A stretch of DNA of 64,000 nucleotides from Tenrec ecaudatus (GCF_050624435.1 NC_134542.1:14496997-14560996), one strand, 5' to 3'. Numbered from the stretch's first letter, positions 9,641 to 21,104 are shown. A program made the numbers and translations. Notes: generated by a model not told the origin, from the sequence alone.

Positions 9641-11177
9641 GCCCTCCCGGAGCTGCACCTTAGGAGGGGAGGGCGGGAGACGCGCAGCCCAAGTGAAGCA
9701 GAGAAAACTCCTGAGAGTCCGGAGTGCCCCCGAGTCGCCGATTAAGGGGGGTGGGCTGGGGACTTCGCGAAGACTTTTCGGAGGAGTTGACACGCAGTTG
9801 GAGGGAGCAGCAGGGTCCAGGCGGCCAGAGAGTGGAGCTCGGAGGGTCTCGGAGAGGCAGGCTGGGGTAGATGAAGAAGGGCCAGGGCCCTGTCAGTGGG
9901 GAGAGGACTTGGTTTTTATTGCCACACGGTGTGGAGCCGGAGCAGGACTTCAGCTAATGCTACACTTTGAAAAGACCCCTTTAGTGGTTGGTGGGTTGTA
10001 GGAGGCTGGGATGGAGGTGGGGTGCACCGGAGTCCAGGTGGAAGCACAAGACGAGACAAGACTCACTTCCTAAATCCCAGCAACAGAAATGACCTGCACT
10101 CTCCTCCCCGGCCCACGCTAGGCAGGAGCAGGGGGGCCTTTTGGGTGAGGAGAGGGAGTGGAGTGGGGGTGGGGTGGGTGGACATCTGGACAGGAGATCA
10201 TCAAAGCCTTGGCCTCGGTGAGGCTTGGCCCTGACAACATCCTGGGCTTGAGGACTCCTTGGAAGGGCAGCGTGCTACAAAAAGGAAGTTGTAAATAATG
10301 GGCCTGCTCTGGGGCGTGCTCAGATTTCCTCAGGAACCAGGTGACGGTCTGCCCAGCAATCCAGTGTCTTGAGGAATGGCCCGAGTTTGGGTCCCCGGAA
10401 GACTGCTCCCAACCTGTGGGCACCAAACCCTAGACCACACCTGCCACAGAGTTTACAGGTTACAATTTCTCTTGCTAGTGTAATAAACTGGACTATGGAA
10501 TCGATCAGGAATGTGTGCAAGGTTTCTTTTGCTTTTTCATTGGGCCTGGTTGAAGGGGAGTAGTCAGGTTATCGAGACCAGAACCCGTGAGAAATCAGAA
10601 GACTGTCCAGCTCTCTTGTGTGCGTTATTTCATTGGATTCTTGCTGCAGCCAGAGGAAATCCATCCAGTCTCACTGGCTCCTCCTTGTTACTGCCACTGA
10701 CCCGCCCTAGCAGGGTGACCTTGGGCAGTTAGTGCAGTTCTCTGTGCCTGGGATTGCACCTTTGTAGGGTGGAAATGAGAATTGTTCCTTACTCTGATGG
10801 CTCGGGTTCTCAAAGTTCCCCACGGTCTAGTTTCAGAATGGCAGGAAGACATCCTGCGCTCATCATTTATTCGCATCTCAGCGTTCTGGATGCACTTGCT
10901 TTTCTTGGCTGCTCTCTGACCTGAGATAGCACAGCCGATTCAGTGCAGAAGCCGAGAGGGGAGTCCAGCTGCCTTTTGTGAAGCTACACTGTAAAGAGAT
11001 TTGCAAAATAGATGAGGCCAGGCCACTGTCCCTTCCCACCCCATCCCCTGTCAGGATAAACGTGCTCATTCAAATGTCCCTCATGTGTAGATGTTTTTAA
11101 AAAGGTATGTATTTTATGGTTTACAAATGAATTTGTACAGATTTAATTTTTTTGTCCATTTAAAATCTTAATGCCTT
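9641..11177. other. repeat-poor stretch downstream of the CpG island
   Basis: About 1.5 kb in which I recognise no interspersed repeat. If the exon call at 9407 is right, this is the start of intron 1, where enhancers often lie. No exon with convincing acceptor and donor was seen. Confidence 0.45.
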
Positions 11178-11368
11178 AAGGAGCCTTGGTAGCGCAGAGG
11201 GTAATGCGTTGGGCTACTAATGTCAAGGTCTGCAGTTGGGAACCACCCGCCGCTCTCCCTCCAGTAAAGAGTTCATCTCGGAAACCCACAAGGGCTGGCC
11301 CACCCTGTCCTATAGGGTCGCTATGAGTGGGAACGGGCCGAATGGCAGTGTGTTTGGTTTGAGTTTGG
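11178..11368 (+). mobile_element. AfroSINE
   Basis: Near-consensus plus-strand copy: head 'aggagccttggtagcgcag', middle 'ctccagtaaagagttcatc', tail 'tcctatagggtcgctatgag', then 'gtgtgtttggtttgagtttg'. The intact tail suggests a relatively young insertion. Confidence 0.9.
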
Positions 11369-11432
11369 AAGTATCCGTGCCTATTACATAAGCCAAAGGC
11401 CCTGATACATTGAAGAATTCAAGGGACTTTAA

Positions 11433-11602
11433 AGGACCCCTGGTGGTGCAGTGGTTAAAGCTCCCAGCTGCTAACCAGCAGGTTGGTGGTTTGAGCCCCC
11501 CCCCCAGCTGCTCCGGAGGAGAAACAAGTGGCAGCGTGCATATAGAAAGTTCTCCCCCACCCTATAGACTCACTCGGAGCCAGAATTGACTAGACAGCAT
11601 AT
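11433..11602 (+). mobile_element. AfroSINE
   Basis: Head 'acccctggtggtgcagtgg', middle 'ctgctaaccagcaggttgg', tail 'gccagaattgactagacag'. It belongs to a different subtype from the copy 65 bases upstream, with a C-run in the middle. Confidence 0.85.
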
Positions 11603-12250
11603 GCCACGCCAACCCAGGAGTGCAGAGCACTGGAGAATCACTGTCAGGGAGCTGCGGCAGGTCACGGGAGTTACTGGGTCCATATGTGATGAGAGCACAG
11701 AGCACCTTTGCCCATCATTAGCTGCTCAGTCATTGCCGTGTGTCCTCTTTATTGCTGCCTTGTGGCAGAGAGAACTCATGGCTCACTTGCTTGCTTAGCA
11801 ACTCAGGGATCTTTGGTGAGAGGGCTGGTTAGGGCCTCCTTATCTTTGCTCTGCTCTGTTCCTCACTCTTGCTAACCCTCAATCCAGAAACCTGGAAACA
11901 TGGGCACAGCATGCTACTTGGGACTCACACAGAGGGCGTAATCATTGCCTTGCCATCCCCCTGCTCTGGCGCTGAGATTTCCGACCTTATGCATGTCGGG
12001 GCAGTGTTTGTATCTGGGCGGGAGTTTGACTCAACTGTACTTCTTGGTCCCACCTTTGCATTAGAAATCTCTGCTTTGGAAAGCAATGCTTCAAATGGGT
12101 CATAAGCCATGTGCCTCAGGAGCGCCTACAACTCTGACCCCAATGCACTTAAATACGGACTTGCGATTGAGAAGTTGACAGTGTTGATGGAACAGGCTGG
12201 TTAGACTTCCTCCCCAGCCCCTCTTACCCCAAGAAGATGGTGGTGGGACA
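11603..12250. other. no recognisable feature
   Basis: Mixed unique-looking sequence. No repeat or exon recognised. Confidence 0.4.
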
Positions 12251-12265
12251 GTTCAGGTGAATTTT

Positions 12266-12428
12266 TTTTTTACACATGATTATGGGGTTTATTAGAGATG
12301 TCAACAAGTAACAATTTGGGAACAGAAATATCACATCATAGTTCTTCAGTGAGGACAGTTGCTTCTTAACCATCCCCACAGCAAGCAATCTCTGACCCTT
12401 GGATTCTCAGCCATGTGGCTCCTTGGCT
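12266..12428 (-). pseudogene. retroposed mRNA 3' end (5'-truncated processed pseudogene)
   Basis: A 15-base direct repeat, 'gttcaggtgaatttt', flanks the segment at 12251-12265 and 12429-12443. A T-run at the left end is the complement of a poly(A) tail. About 20 bases inside it the minus strand carries a polyadenylation hexamer (in 'ctctaataaacccc'). The body is not one of the repeat families seen elsewhere here, so a LINE-mobilised cellular transcript tail is the best reading. No long frame is present, which fits a 3' untranslated region. The source gene was not recognised. Confidence 0.65.
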
Positions 12429-12443
12429 GTTCAGGTGAATTTT

Positions 12444-13471
12444 GAAAGGCTTTGGGAACACGATAAAAATGCACGTCCACTTTGCAAAGGGCAGTCCATG
12501 GGTGTCTGAAACATTTCAGGTGACTTTTAAACCTATTATTGTGAACAAAATAGAGAAATTTCCCTTAGGAAAGAAACTCAAGTGGCGAGTCCTGGGGAAA
12601 ACAACGAAGTGTTTCTCAACCCTGCCCGCACCCCATATCACCTACCCAGCCATATGAAATAACACGTAAGACCTACAGTAATGCTAACATATAGTAACAG
12701 CTGGAATGGTAGGGCCAATATAAAACCCAGGTAAAGTAGAAATACTGTGCTGTGTGTATGGTCTAGTCCCCCAGGGAGGCAGCTTGGTGCCAGGTTCGCC
12801 TCTTGCTGCTGGGGTGACTCGCGGTCTCTTTAGAAGTCTGCTGTAAAACAAATACTTTGTGCTCTTTTTCCATAAAAACTTAAACCCTTTTTGGGTTTAT
12901 TGTAGGTAGCTAAAACAGGTCATCTTAAGTGAGTGCTTTTGTTTTTGTTGTTGTTTTATAAAAACCAAGCACCTTTAAGTGAACGTAACAAAAAAATTGG
13001 CAGATAATCTGAAATATCTTCTTGTGTGACAAATCCGAGTGTATGTGCCTCGCAAAGCGGGATGGACTTATGCAAAAAAAAAGAAGAAAAAGTCAAAGCT
13101 CTTTTGGTGTCATTTGGTGTCATTTGGTGTCATTTGCCATCTGACTCTCAAAAGAATCCAGCCAGAGTGAACTCTGAAGGCATTTATGTATCAGAATTCG
13201 CATTAAGTTGACACAGCCTGAATACATGAGCCTGAACACCTATTAATTAACTCCTGTTGATTGCAAAGGACCCTCCTATGTATTACATCGAGATAGGAAA
13301 GGGGCAAAAAGTCACCCGTAAGTGAAGATTCATTTAAACTTGTGGAGGGTGAGTGTGGGGTTCCCACTGAGCACATGAACACTCCTCTTATGTGAAATTT
13401 AAATGAATTTCAGAAAGTGTGTTTATATTCTAGTTGGCAGTTTATATTCCAGTGGGAGGGTGAAGTCCAGC
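12444..13471. other. mostly featureless, with an 11-bp triplication
   Basis: No interspersed repeat recognised. At about 13104-13137 the unit 'ttggtgtcatt' occurs three times in tandem without change, next to an A-rich run at 13072-13089. Confidence 0.5.
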
Positions 13472-13546
13472 GGGGCTTCAAAAAGCTCATGGAAACAAAT
13501 GGAATGAAAAGGTCATGGAGTTTTCTTACCAACTTTTTAACACCCC
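13472..13546. mobile_element. palindromic mariner-type MITE
   Basis: The clearest copy of this small palindrome family: left end 'ggggcttcaaaaagctcatg' and right end 'ctttttaacacccc' are inverted repeats of each other, and a short A-rich centre separates the arms. Confidence 0.5.
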
Positions 13547-13719
13547 AGTCTGTCTCCCCCTCTGAGGCTTGAGTGCTGCTTTCTAGGCTTAGAGTGGGTG
13601 GTCTGGGAGTTTGGGGACAGGACTTAGGATCAGCTGGCTCATTGTTTTGAGAGCATTCACCCCCTGTGGACGTGAGCATCCAGTCTTGAGACAACAGCAG
13701 AGAGACTGCCACGATGCTT

Positions 13720-13835
13720 CAGCAGTACCTGTGGGTCGAAGGTTCAGCAGTGAACTGAGTTTGGCGGTTTGAACCCACCCCACAGACCCTAGAAGACGGT
13801 CTAATGATCTGCTCCCATAAACATGAAGAACCACA
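13720..13835 (+). mobile_element. AfroSINE fragment
   Basis: Middle-region motifs 'ggcggtttgaacccacc' and 'gatctgctcccataaac' are present. Head and tail are poorly preserved. Confidence 0.5.
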
Positions 13836-14010
13836 CCCACTGCCAGGGAGTGGGATTCTGACGGAGGGACTCTGCTTAGATTGTCCGAGACTGGGAACCT
13901 TTAAGGCAGCAGACAGCCTCCTCTCTCCAGCCTATTGACAGGTGAGTCTGAACCATCGATTCTACAGTTAGCTGATCAATACCTAGCCTACAGTGCCACC
14001 AGCGCTCCTC
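13836..14010 (-). mobile_element. diverged AfroSINE
   Basis: Minus-strand order: tail remnant 'cactgccagggagtggg', then 'ttgtccgagactgggaacc', and head complement 'agtgccaccagcgctcc'. It abuts the plus-strand fragment at 13720, so two SINEs lie head-to-tail in opposite orientation. Confidence 0.6.
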
Positions 14011-14230
14011 CCCCATGAAGATTAAAGTCTAGAAAGACCCCTGGAGGCAGTTCTGTTCTGTCCCAATGTGTGTCAACATTGGCGGGAGGACACCTAACCA
14101 CAAGATGTTTCTGAGTTACCACGACTCATTTTCCTGGGGAACACTTGACAACTTATGTTTTTATGGGTTTTTTTTTTTTTACAATAGCTGGAAACAGCAG
14201 ACTGTTTTCCAGGCCTATCCTGTTGATCAG

Positions 14231-14872
14231 AATGCCCTGTGATGTAGTGGGTCATGAGTTGCGCTGCTAAAGGAAAGGTCAGCAGTTTGAAATCACCTGC
14301 TGCTCTTTAGGAGAAAGATGAGGCTTTCTTCTCCTGTAAAGAGTTATAGTCTCCAAGGACGGATGATCCCTTCAGGACCAGTGGTGAGAGTGGGGATACC
14401 GAGAGGGTGGAGGGAGGGTGGGTTGGAGAGGGGGAACGGATTATAGGGATCTACATATAACCTCCTCCCTGGGGGGACGGACAACGGAAATGTGGGTGAA
14501 GGGAGACGTCGGACAGTGTAAGATATGACAAAAATAATAATTTCTAAATTATCAAGGGTTCATGAGGGAGAGGGGGTAGGGAGGAAGGGAGGGGGAAAAT
14601 GAGGAGCTGATGCTAAGGGCTTAAGTGGATGCTAAGGGCTTAAGTGCTAAGGGCTTAAGCAAATGTTTTGAGAATGATGAGGGCAACGAATGTACAAATG
14701 TGCCTGACACAATGGATATATGTATGGATTGTGATGAGAGTTGTACAAGACCCCAATTAAAAAAAAAAAGAGTTATCGTCTCGGAATTCCACAGGGGCAG
14801 GTTCTCCCTGTCTTGTCCAGTTGCCATGAGTCAGAATGGACTCAATGCCGGTGAGTGTGTTTGATTATTGTA
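14231..14872 (+). mobile_element. AfroSINE split by a LINE insertion
   Basis: The SINE head and middle (to 'ctcctgtaaagagttatag', 14353) and the SINE tail ('ccacaggggcagg' through 'tgagtcagaatggactcaat', 14783-14872) are one element. A LINE 3' end interrupts it. Removing the 14354-14782 insert and one target copy restores the usual AfroSINE order. Confidence 0.85.
14354..14766 (+). mobile_element. LINE-type 3' end nested in AfroSINE
   Basis: About 410 bases of the 3' module end in 'ccccaatt' plus an A-run. A 16-base target-site duplication, 'aaagagttat(a/c)gtctc', lies at 14338-14353 and 14767-14782 with one mismatch. This shows that the 'cccaataaaatgatt' module moves by LINE-type target-primed reverse transcription. 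Near 14606-14660 the unit 'gctaagggcttaag' is repeated three times. Confidence 0.85.
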
Positions 14873-15821
14873 TTTCTTCTCTTGGTCCCGGATTTGCTTC
14901 CCTATGGGTTGAGATGTAGCAGATCATTCACAGATAAAGAAATAACCCCCCTTTCATAGTCTCCATAGTTGTGAGCCTGTCTCCACCTCTTCCTGCACCA
15001 GCGGCTCCGTGGAACTTTGTGTTAGTGTAACCAGTTCTCCAGAGTTCCCGTCACCCCACGGCACTTCTTCCACCCGGGCTCCTTCTTGCTTCTCTCGCGG
15101 TCTCGCCGTTTCCTTCTTTTTCTTCCGAGAAGGTACCTAGATATTAGAGGCAAGTGGCCTGACCCTCTCCCTGGCCTACCACCCTGGCTGGAGCAGTGCA
15201 ATTTTTTATGCTGTGTGTGAATGAATAATCCACTTTCAGAATCCAATGTCAGTCAGCTGCGAACTGAAAAGGGGCAAACTGTCAGGGGCAAAGGGGTGGA
15301 AAGGAAGCCTTCCCAGGAGGCTTCCGTCCATGCGGAGGCTGCGACTCAGAGAGGGGAATTGCTCAAAGAAGCTCTTGCAGAGTGGGAGTGTCTGCAGCGG
15401 TCCAGGATGTCGGCCGTCTCCCGCATGGAGTGCAAAGCCAGCTCAGGGTGACCCAAGTCCAGGACCTGCAGCCCCAGGCGAGAAGCCAGGATGGGCCTGA
15501 AGGGGGAGCCTAAAGGGGGGGGAGGCATCTCAGGGTCCCTGAGATCCTGGAGAGGTTCCCTGACATTATTGGTCACCTCTCGGATCAGGGGCGTTGTACT
15601 TCTTGCTAACCGTGGGGCGAAGTGATACCCTAGAGAGTGGAAAGGGAATCCGAAAGCCATCGGCTATTAAGAGGAAACTCAGTTTCTCTTAGAAAATCAG
15701 TTTCTCTCCGTCAAAGTTCTCAAGTCTGAAAACTTTCTGAGAAGTTGCGTCACTTCCTTCAACCCACTGAGGTGCGGCTGAGAAAGCACACAGCCCTGTA
15801 CAGAAGTGCTGGACACAAGGG
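14873..15821. other. no recognisable feature
   Basis: About 950 bases with no recognised repeat. Overlapping frames near 15221-15660 on both strands are G+C-rich chance frames with no family resemblance. Confidence 0.4.
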
Positions 15822-15885
15822 GTGGGTGGATGGGTTGTAGTAAGAGCTGTATGAGCCCCCAGTACAATGACTTTTAAAGAAAGAA
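15822..15885 (+). mobile_element. short LINE 3' end
   Basis: 'tgggttgtagtaagagctgt' followed by 'atgagcccccagtacaatga' and an A-rich tail is the LINE terminus. Here the polyadenylation hexamer is mutated. Confidence 0.65.
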
Positions 15886-15904
15886 AGCAGATAGCCACTC
15901 AGAA

Positions 15905-16100
15905 CCCACCGCTGGTGAATCGGTTCTGACTGGTGCCATCTCAATTGGATGGAGTCGAACTGCCTATGGGGTCCCCAAGACAGTAAGTAGTCGATGGAAC
16001 TTGAGCCCACATCTTTTTCCCACTGAGTGGCTGTGGGTGTGAACTACTGACCTTTTGGTAAGCAATTGAGTCCTTTCACCACTGTATTGCCAGTGCTTTT
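15905..16100 (-). mobile_element. AfroSINE
   Basis: Minus-strand copy with 'gaatcggttctgactgg' at the tail side, 'ggggtccccaagac' and 'ctactgaccttttggta', ending with 'caccactgtattgccagtgc' where the head should be. Confidence 0.7.
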
Positions 16101-16221
16101 TTTTTTTTTAAGTAGCTCTCAATCCCTTCTGAACACTGCCTAGGGGAAAATCACATGATAGCCCATTAGCTTCTCAATGGGGTGAGGCTGGTTTCTTGCT
16201 GAATAAGGACAAGAGAAAAGC

Positions 16222-16680
16222 TTGACTGATTTTTATTATTATTATGATTCATTGGGATTTAATATGCATATCATATCATTCCATATTTCAATCACACACA
16301 TCAAGCACAACACACAATCAGTTTCCAAACATTCCTTTTCTACATGGACTCCTAGATATTGTCCCCCTCTTACCCCCCTCAATCTCTCCTCCCACACCCG
16401 ACTTTTCTCTAGCAGGGGTTTCTGACTTGATAAGAAGATAGAAGAATAAATTTAAAATATTCTGATTTCTAAAGTGTGTTAGCTTATCAATAATTCTTGT
16501 TTATAAATCGACTTTTAATATTGTTCTAGGAATATGACATTAAAGGAAAATGAGTTTTTTCATCTTTAAATTTTACATACTTTGGGAACTTTGAGATTTG
16601 AGAAAGTTGCCATGTATACTGATAAATCTAATAAAATAAAGAAATCAATTATAATTTTAAAAAAAAGAAAGAAGAGAGTA
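16222..16680. other. A/T-rich, possible very old L1 tail
   Basis: 16222-16400 runs from an ATT-rich block into pyrimidine-rich sequence, like the reverse complement of an old L1 3' UTR, but too diverged to assign. 16440-16680 is A/T-rich and featureless. Confidence 0.3.
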
Positions 16681-17235
16681 GGAAGCCGTGTGGTCCTGTG
16701 GTTTGTGGGCAGCCACCTTTGACTCCTGGCCAGTTCACCGCAAGCCCAGGCATCAATCACCTGTCCGCCCGTGGAGGCTTGCCTGGTGTTTTGCTGCTGA
16801 ACAGGTTTCAGAGGAACGCAGACAAACTAGGAAGGAAGGCCTGGCATTTGACTTCACAAAGTCACCCAGTGAAAACCATGTGGATCCCAAGTGTCTGTCT
16901 GGTCCATGTGGTCTCTTCAGGTTGGTGGCTAGCTTGATGGGGTGAGAGGCTGCCCTGAGGACCACTAACAACCACAGCGAGGAATCATTGGTGCAAGCTG
17001 AGATGCAGCAGAAACTCAAATCCTGCCAGGATGTTCCCTCCAAACGGGCATGCTCTTGTGTGTGGTGAGAGGCGCTCTCTGCTTTCAACATAGTCTGCGT
17101 GGATTGCACCAAGAAGGATTGTACTGTAAACTGCTGAGGATGTGATTGATTGACTCCATGGCTACCAGGGGCTCAAACATCACCATCGCGAGGATGGCAC
17201 AGGACTGGCTCAAGGTTCCTTCTGGTGTGCGTAAG
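16681..17235 (+). mobile_element. diverged SINE/RTE mosaic
   Basis: 16681-16960 contains SINE-like blocks ('aggaacgcagacaaactagg', 'aaggaaggcctggcatttg', 'gtgaaaaccatgtggatcc') related to a longer Afrotherian SINE type. 17158-17215 ('ggggctcaaacatcaccat', 'gaggatggcacaggactgg') matches the RTE 3' region that also occurs before the tail of the 6241 copy. Boundaries between the parts are unclear. Confidence 0.45.
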
Positions 17236-17850
17236 GCTGCTGTGAGCAGGAAGAATGGCACAGCCCTAACAACCCCAACGGCAATCTCAGGAAGTTCAAC
17301 TATCGAAGTGCAGACTCGGAAAGAGCTTTTATCCTTTTGTCTTTATGTCAAGTCTTGGCAAGTTGTAGAACTTCTGAGCCAGGAAGGTTGGGGGCCCAGC
17401 CATGACATGTAGAGCAGGAAGCCACGCTAGGGTGCAGTGTCCTGCCCAGGACCCCACCACAGCAGCCCTCACTGCCTGAGGAGGGGGGCCATTCAGCCTG
17501 CCAGCTCTAGAGCTTGGGGGCACGGCTGCAAACCTCACAGTGTGTGGTTTCCAAGGAGTGCTTCTGCTGCATGCATTGCCCACATCTTCTGCATCCTCAG
17601 GATGAGCTCTGTCTGGCCCTGGGATGTCTCAGGCTTACCCCTATCTTCCTGCCCCCTCCCCACTTAACTGTCTAATCTATCTGCTTAGGTCCTAACCACT
17701 GTTTCCCCATTTGTGTAAAATATGAACACATGCCCACAGATTAACTGAAAACTTCCAGAAGAATGTACAAGAAACAGCAATTGTTTCTGGGAAGGGGTCC
17801 CTGCTGTGGGAAAGATTCGCTTATTAAAAATTATTTTTTCTACTTTTATT
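17236..17850. other. no recognisable feature
   Basis: No repeat or exon recognised before the LINE module. Confidence 0.4.
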
Positions 17851-19035
17851 TTTAAAAATTATTTTAAAAAACATTTTATTGAGGGCTCATACAACTCTTA
17901 TCACAATCCAAATATACATCAATTGTATTAAGCACATTTGTACATTTGTTACCCTCACCATTCTCAAAACATTTGTTCTCTGTGGAAGCCCTTGGCATCA
18001 GCTCCTCATTTTCCCCCCTCCCTTCCTGCTCTCTCCTCCCTCATGAACTCTTGATAATTTATAAATTATTATTTTGTCATATCTTACACTGTCCAATGTC
18101 TCTCTACAGGGCCTACACCCACTTTTCTGTTGTCCATCCCCTAGAGAGGAGGTTATATGTAGATCCATGTAATAGGTTCCCCCTCTCGACCACACCCTCC
18201 CTCCACCCTCGTAGTATTGCCACTTCTCACCACAGATCCTGAAGGCATCATCCAGCCTGTATTCCCAGTTCCTATCTGTACCAGTGTACATCTTCTGGTC
18301 TAGCCAGATTTGTAATGTAGAATTGGGATAATATAGTGGCAGGGGGAGGGGTAGTGGTGGTGGTGTGAAGAAACATTTAGGAACTAGAGGAAAGTTGTAT
18401 GTTTTATCATTGCTACACTGCACCCTGACTGGCTCGTCTCCTCCCCACAAACCCTCCGTAAGGATATGTCCAGTTGCCTACTGATGAGCTTTGGGTCCCC
18501 ACCCCACACTCCCCCTCATTCACGATGATATGATTTTTTTGTTCTTTGATGCCTCCTCATGATCACACAGGTTGGTGTGCTTCTTCCATGTGGGTTTTGT
18601 TGCTTCTGAGCTAGATGGCTGCTTGTTTACCTTTAAGCTTTTAAGACCCCAGACACTATATCTTTTGATAGCTGGGCACCATCAGCTTTCTTCACCACAT
18701 TTGCTTATGCACCTGCTTTTTCGTCAGCGATCATGTCGGGAAGGTGAGCATCATGAATACCAGTTTAATAGAACAAAGTATTCTTGCATTGAGGGAGTAC
18801 TTGAGTGGAGGCACACTGTCCATCTGCTATTTTAATACTAAACCTATAAATATATGTGCACAGATCTAGCTATCATCATATATAAATATATTTACATATG
18901 TATATGCCTTTGCTGAGACCTCTGTAAATGCCCTTTGCCTTCTAGTTCTTTCCTTTATTTCCTTTTACTTTCCTCTTGTTCCACTATCATGCTCAGCTTT
19001 CATTTGGGTTACAGTAATTCCTCTCAGTTACAAGA
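17851..19035 (-). mobile_element. LINE-type 3' module, about 1.2 kb
   Basis: Minus-strand copy. The poly(A) complement and 'cattttattgagggctcat' are at the left. Then come the module's landmarks: 'ttgataatttataaattatt', 'atctgtaccagtgtacatc', 'tgctgagctagatg'-like and 'ttaagaccccagacac' blocks, with 'tttgggttacagtaattcc' near the 5' break. No reverse-transcriptase frame is included, so it is truncated within the 3' untranslated part. Confidence 0.8.
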
Positions 19036-19904
19036 AATTTTTTTAATACTTCTTTTTTGACATATAACTCATATACCACACAGCCACTAGTTTGGATGTA
19101 TGGGGATGGTGTCACCAGACTTTTAAGCATTTTCTTGGTTTCCATGCTTGTCATAGCTCCTCATTTCCTCCCAGCCCCCCCTCCCCCCCTGCCATCAACC
19201 CTAAGAAACTACCCATCTTGTCAATCTCTGAAGATTTGCCTATGGTGGACTTTGTTGAAAGAAAATGACACAGCCCTCCCCCCACAACAAGAACAAAACA
19301 CAGAGACACCTCATTCTCCCCTCCCCCCACAAGAGGAAACACCTCATTCGCCCCACCCCACCCCAAGAAGTTGACAATAATAAAGACTCGAACAAATTTC
19401 AAATGGGGTAAACCATAAATTAAGTGATCCGATGCTAAATGTCCTAACTGTATCTTCTTGAATTCACTTTCCACTGTACTCAGTCTGAGGGCAAGGCCAT
19501 TCACATCCCTGGTCTATGGTCCAGCAAACCTAATGGAGACTCCATCCCTGCGGGGCCTGGTGAATGGATTTGGGGCTGACATCCCTAGCCTGCTGCAAAC
19601 TGGGTTGTGTATCATTCTCTACTCCTCGAGGTTTCCTATTTATTTTCAAAGAGCTTCATTACTGTGTGTGCGTGTTGTGGTTTGGAAAGCTCAGAGCAAA
19701 TTCACTTTCCATTCAGCAATGTGTACACACAACATAACTCTCAGTTCTTGCAATGTGGCAGCGCTCTTCCTCTCCCTCTTCTTCCCCCGAGTCCCAGCCT
19801 GTCTTCACCCTTCTTCCTGAACCGTGTTTGGAGGCAAACACTGCCCTCGGTGTCTCCCTTGGTTGATTCTTCTCCAGGGCAAATTCCTCCTGATGTTCTC
19901 TCTT
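19036..19904. other. pyrimidine/purine-rich spacer, possible old L1 trace
   Basis: Contains C-rich runs at about 19175-19190 and 19270-19360. 'gcaaattcactttccattc' with 'gtgtacacacaacataac' at 19695-19740 resembles an old Afrotherian L1 tail. Otherwise nothing. Confidence 0.3.
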
Positions 19905-20102
19905 CTCACTGTCACCGAATTGGCTGTAACTCAAAGCAACCCTATAGGACAGGGTAGGACTGTCTCTGTGGGTTTCTGAGACTGTCCTTTGTTGTGGGAG
20001 TAGAAAGCCTCATCTTTCTCCCGAGGTGTGGCTCGGGGTTTCAAACTGCCAACCTCCTAGTCAGCAGGCAGACAGGTAATCAATTATGCTACCAGGGCTA
20101 TG
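19905..20102 (-). mobile_element. AfroSINE
   Basis: Well-preserved minus-strand copy: 'actcaaagcaaccctatag', 'gggagtagaaagcctcatc', 'aaactgccaacctcctag' and 'gctaccagggct'. Confidence 0.85.
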
Positions 20103-20316
20103 TTGTCCACTTTATTGGCCTGTTGTTTGTCTGCAGGGGGATCCCCAAGGGCTGGGTTCAGAGTACCTGCCACATTTTTAACGACAGGAAAAAAGACATT
20201 ATTTATTTATTTGAAAAAAGGACTTTTAAAAGGTAGGTAAGTAACGCATGACTTTTCCAGCAAAAGTGTTTTGGTTTTCTTTTTTCTTTTTTTGTGTGGC
20301 ATTTCTGACCCCTTTA

Positions 20317-20515
20317 GGAGCCCTGGTAGCTCAGTGGGTGATGTCTTGTTGGACTGCTTACCACAAGGTCACCAATGTGAAACCACCAGCTGGCCAGAAA
20401 GAGGAGACTTTCTACTCCTGTAAAGAGTTTCAGGCTTGGAAATCCACAGGGCCAGTTCTACCCTGTCTCATTGGGTCACTATGAGTTGGAATCGACTCCA
20501 TGACAGTGAATGGAG
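20317..20515 (+). mobile_element. AfroSINE
   Basis: Near-consensus: 'aggagccctggtagctcag' head, 'ctactcctgtaaagagtttc' middle, 'cactatgagttggaatcgac' tail. Confidence 0.9.
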
Positions 20516-21104
20516 TGAGGCCCAGTTGACTTGATGGCCGTGAGGGTGGCCTTTGTGGCCTGTTCTTAATTTGTAGGCTTTGGCTTGTCTAGAACTGGGA
20601 AGGATGTAGAAGAGGTTCTCTTAAAGCTCATCTGCATATGCACCTGTGCGTTTGTTCAGTGCCGCCTCTCCCCCAGGTTACTTGGGAGACTGACCAGACC
20701 TTTCTTTTGTGTGAGAAAGAACAGCTGAGGGAGAAAATGGTGCTCTTATCATTTTCACCGCCATGAAAGGGCACGTCATGAGGTGAAGCACCTTCCAGCA
20801 GATTCGCAGGAAAGATCCATGGAAGACTGAGGTGCTTGTCAGATTGGCGGGGGTTGGCCTCACAGCATGCTCAGCTGGCAGTTGAAGATCCCAGCCAGAT
20901 TAAGAAGTCCTGTTCCTCAGGAAGTCAGGAAGGACCTGCCAGATCTGATAGCAGATTCAGATGATCGCCGAGTGCTGAAGCTCCACGGTTGAGATGCTGC
21001 TGCATAGCTTCTGGCCCTCCCACAACCCAGTCTTTGTCTACTCCATATCCCGGTCCTTTCCCCCCACTTCAGGGCCCCTTCATGATGCAGGCAAAGTGAC
21101 CAGA
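20516..21104. other. no recognisable feature
   Basis: Unique-looking sequence. No repeat or exon recognised. Confidence 0.4.

Noticed and set aside
8813-9793. 326-codon minus-strand open frame with a Ser run
   Set aside because: Mirror image of the purine tract in a G+C-rich island. Composition explains its length and no family resemblance is seen.
8850-10001. 383-codon plus-strand open frame over the CpG island
   Set aside because: It is driven by G+C richness and the AGG tract (long Glu run), shows no domain, and overlaps equally long frames on both strands. It also runs through the strong splice donor at 9408.
19190-19380. C-rich stretch as a regulatory i-motif or G-quadruplex element
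   Set aside because: Irregular runs in a region with possible old L1 sequence. Low-complexity composition is enough to explain it.
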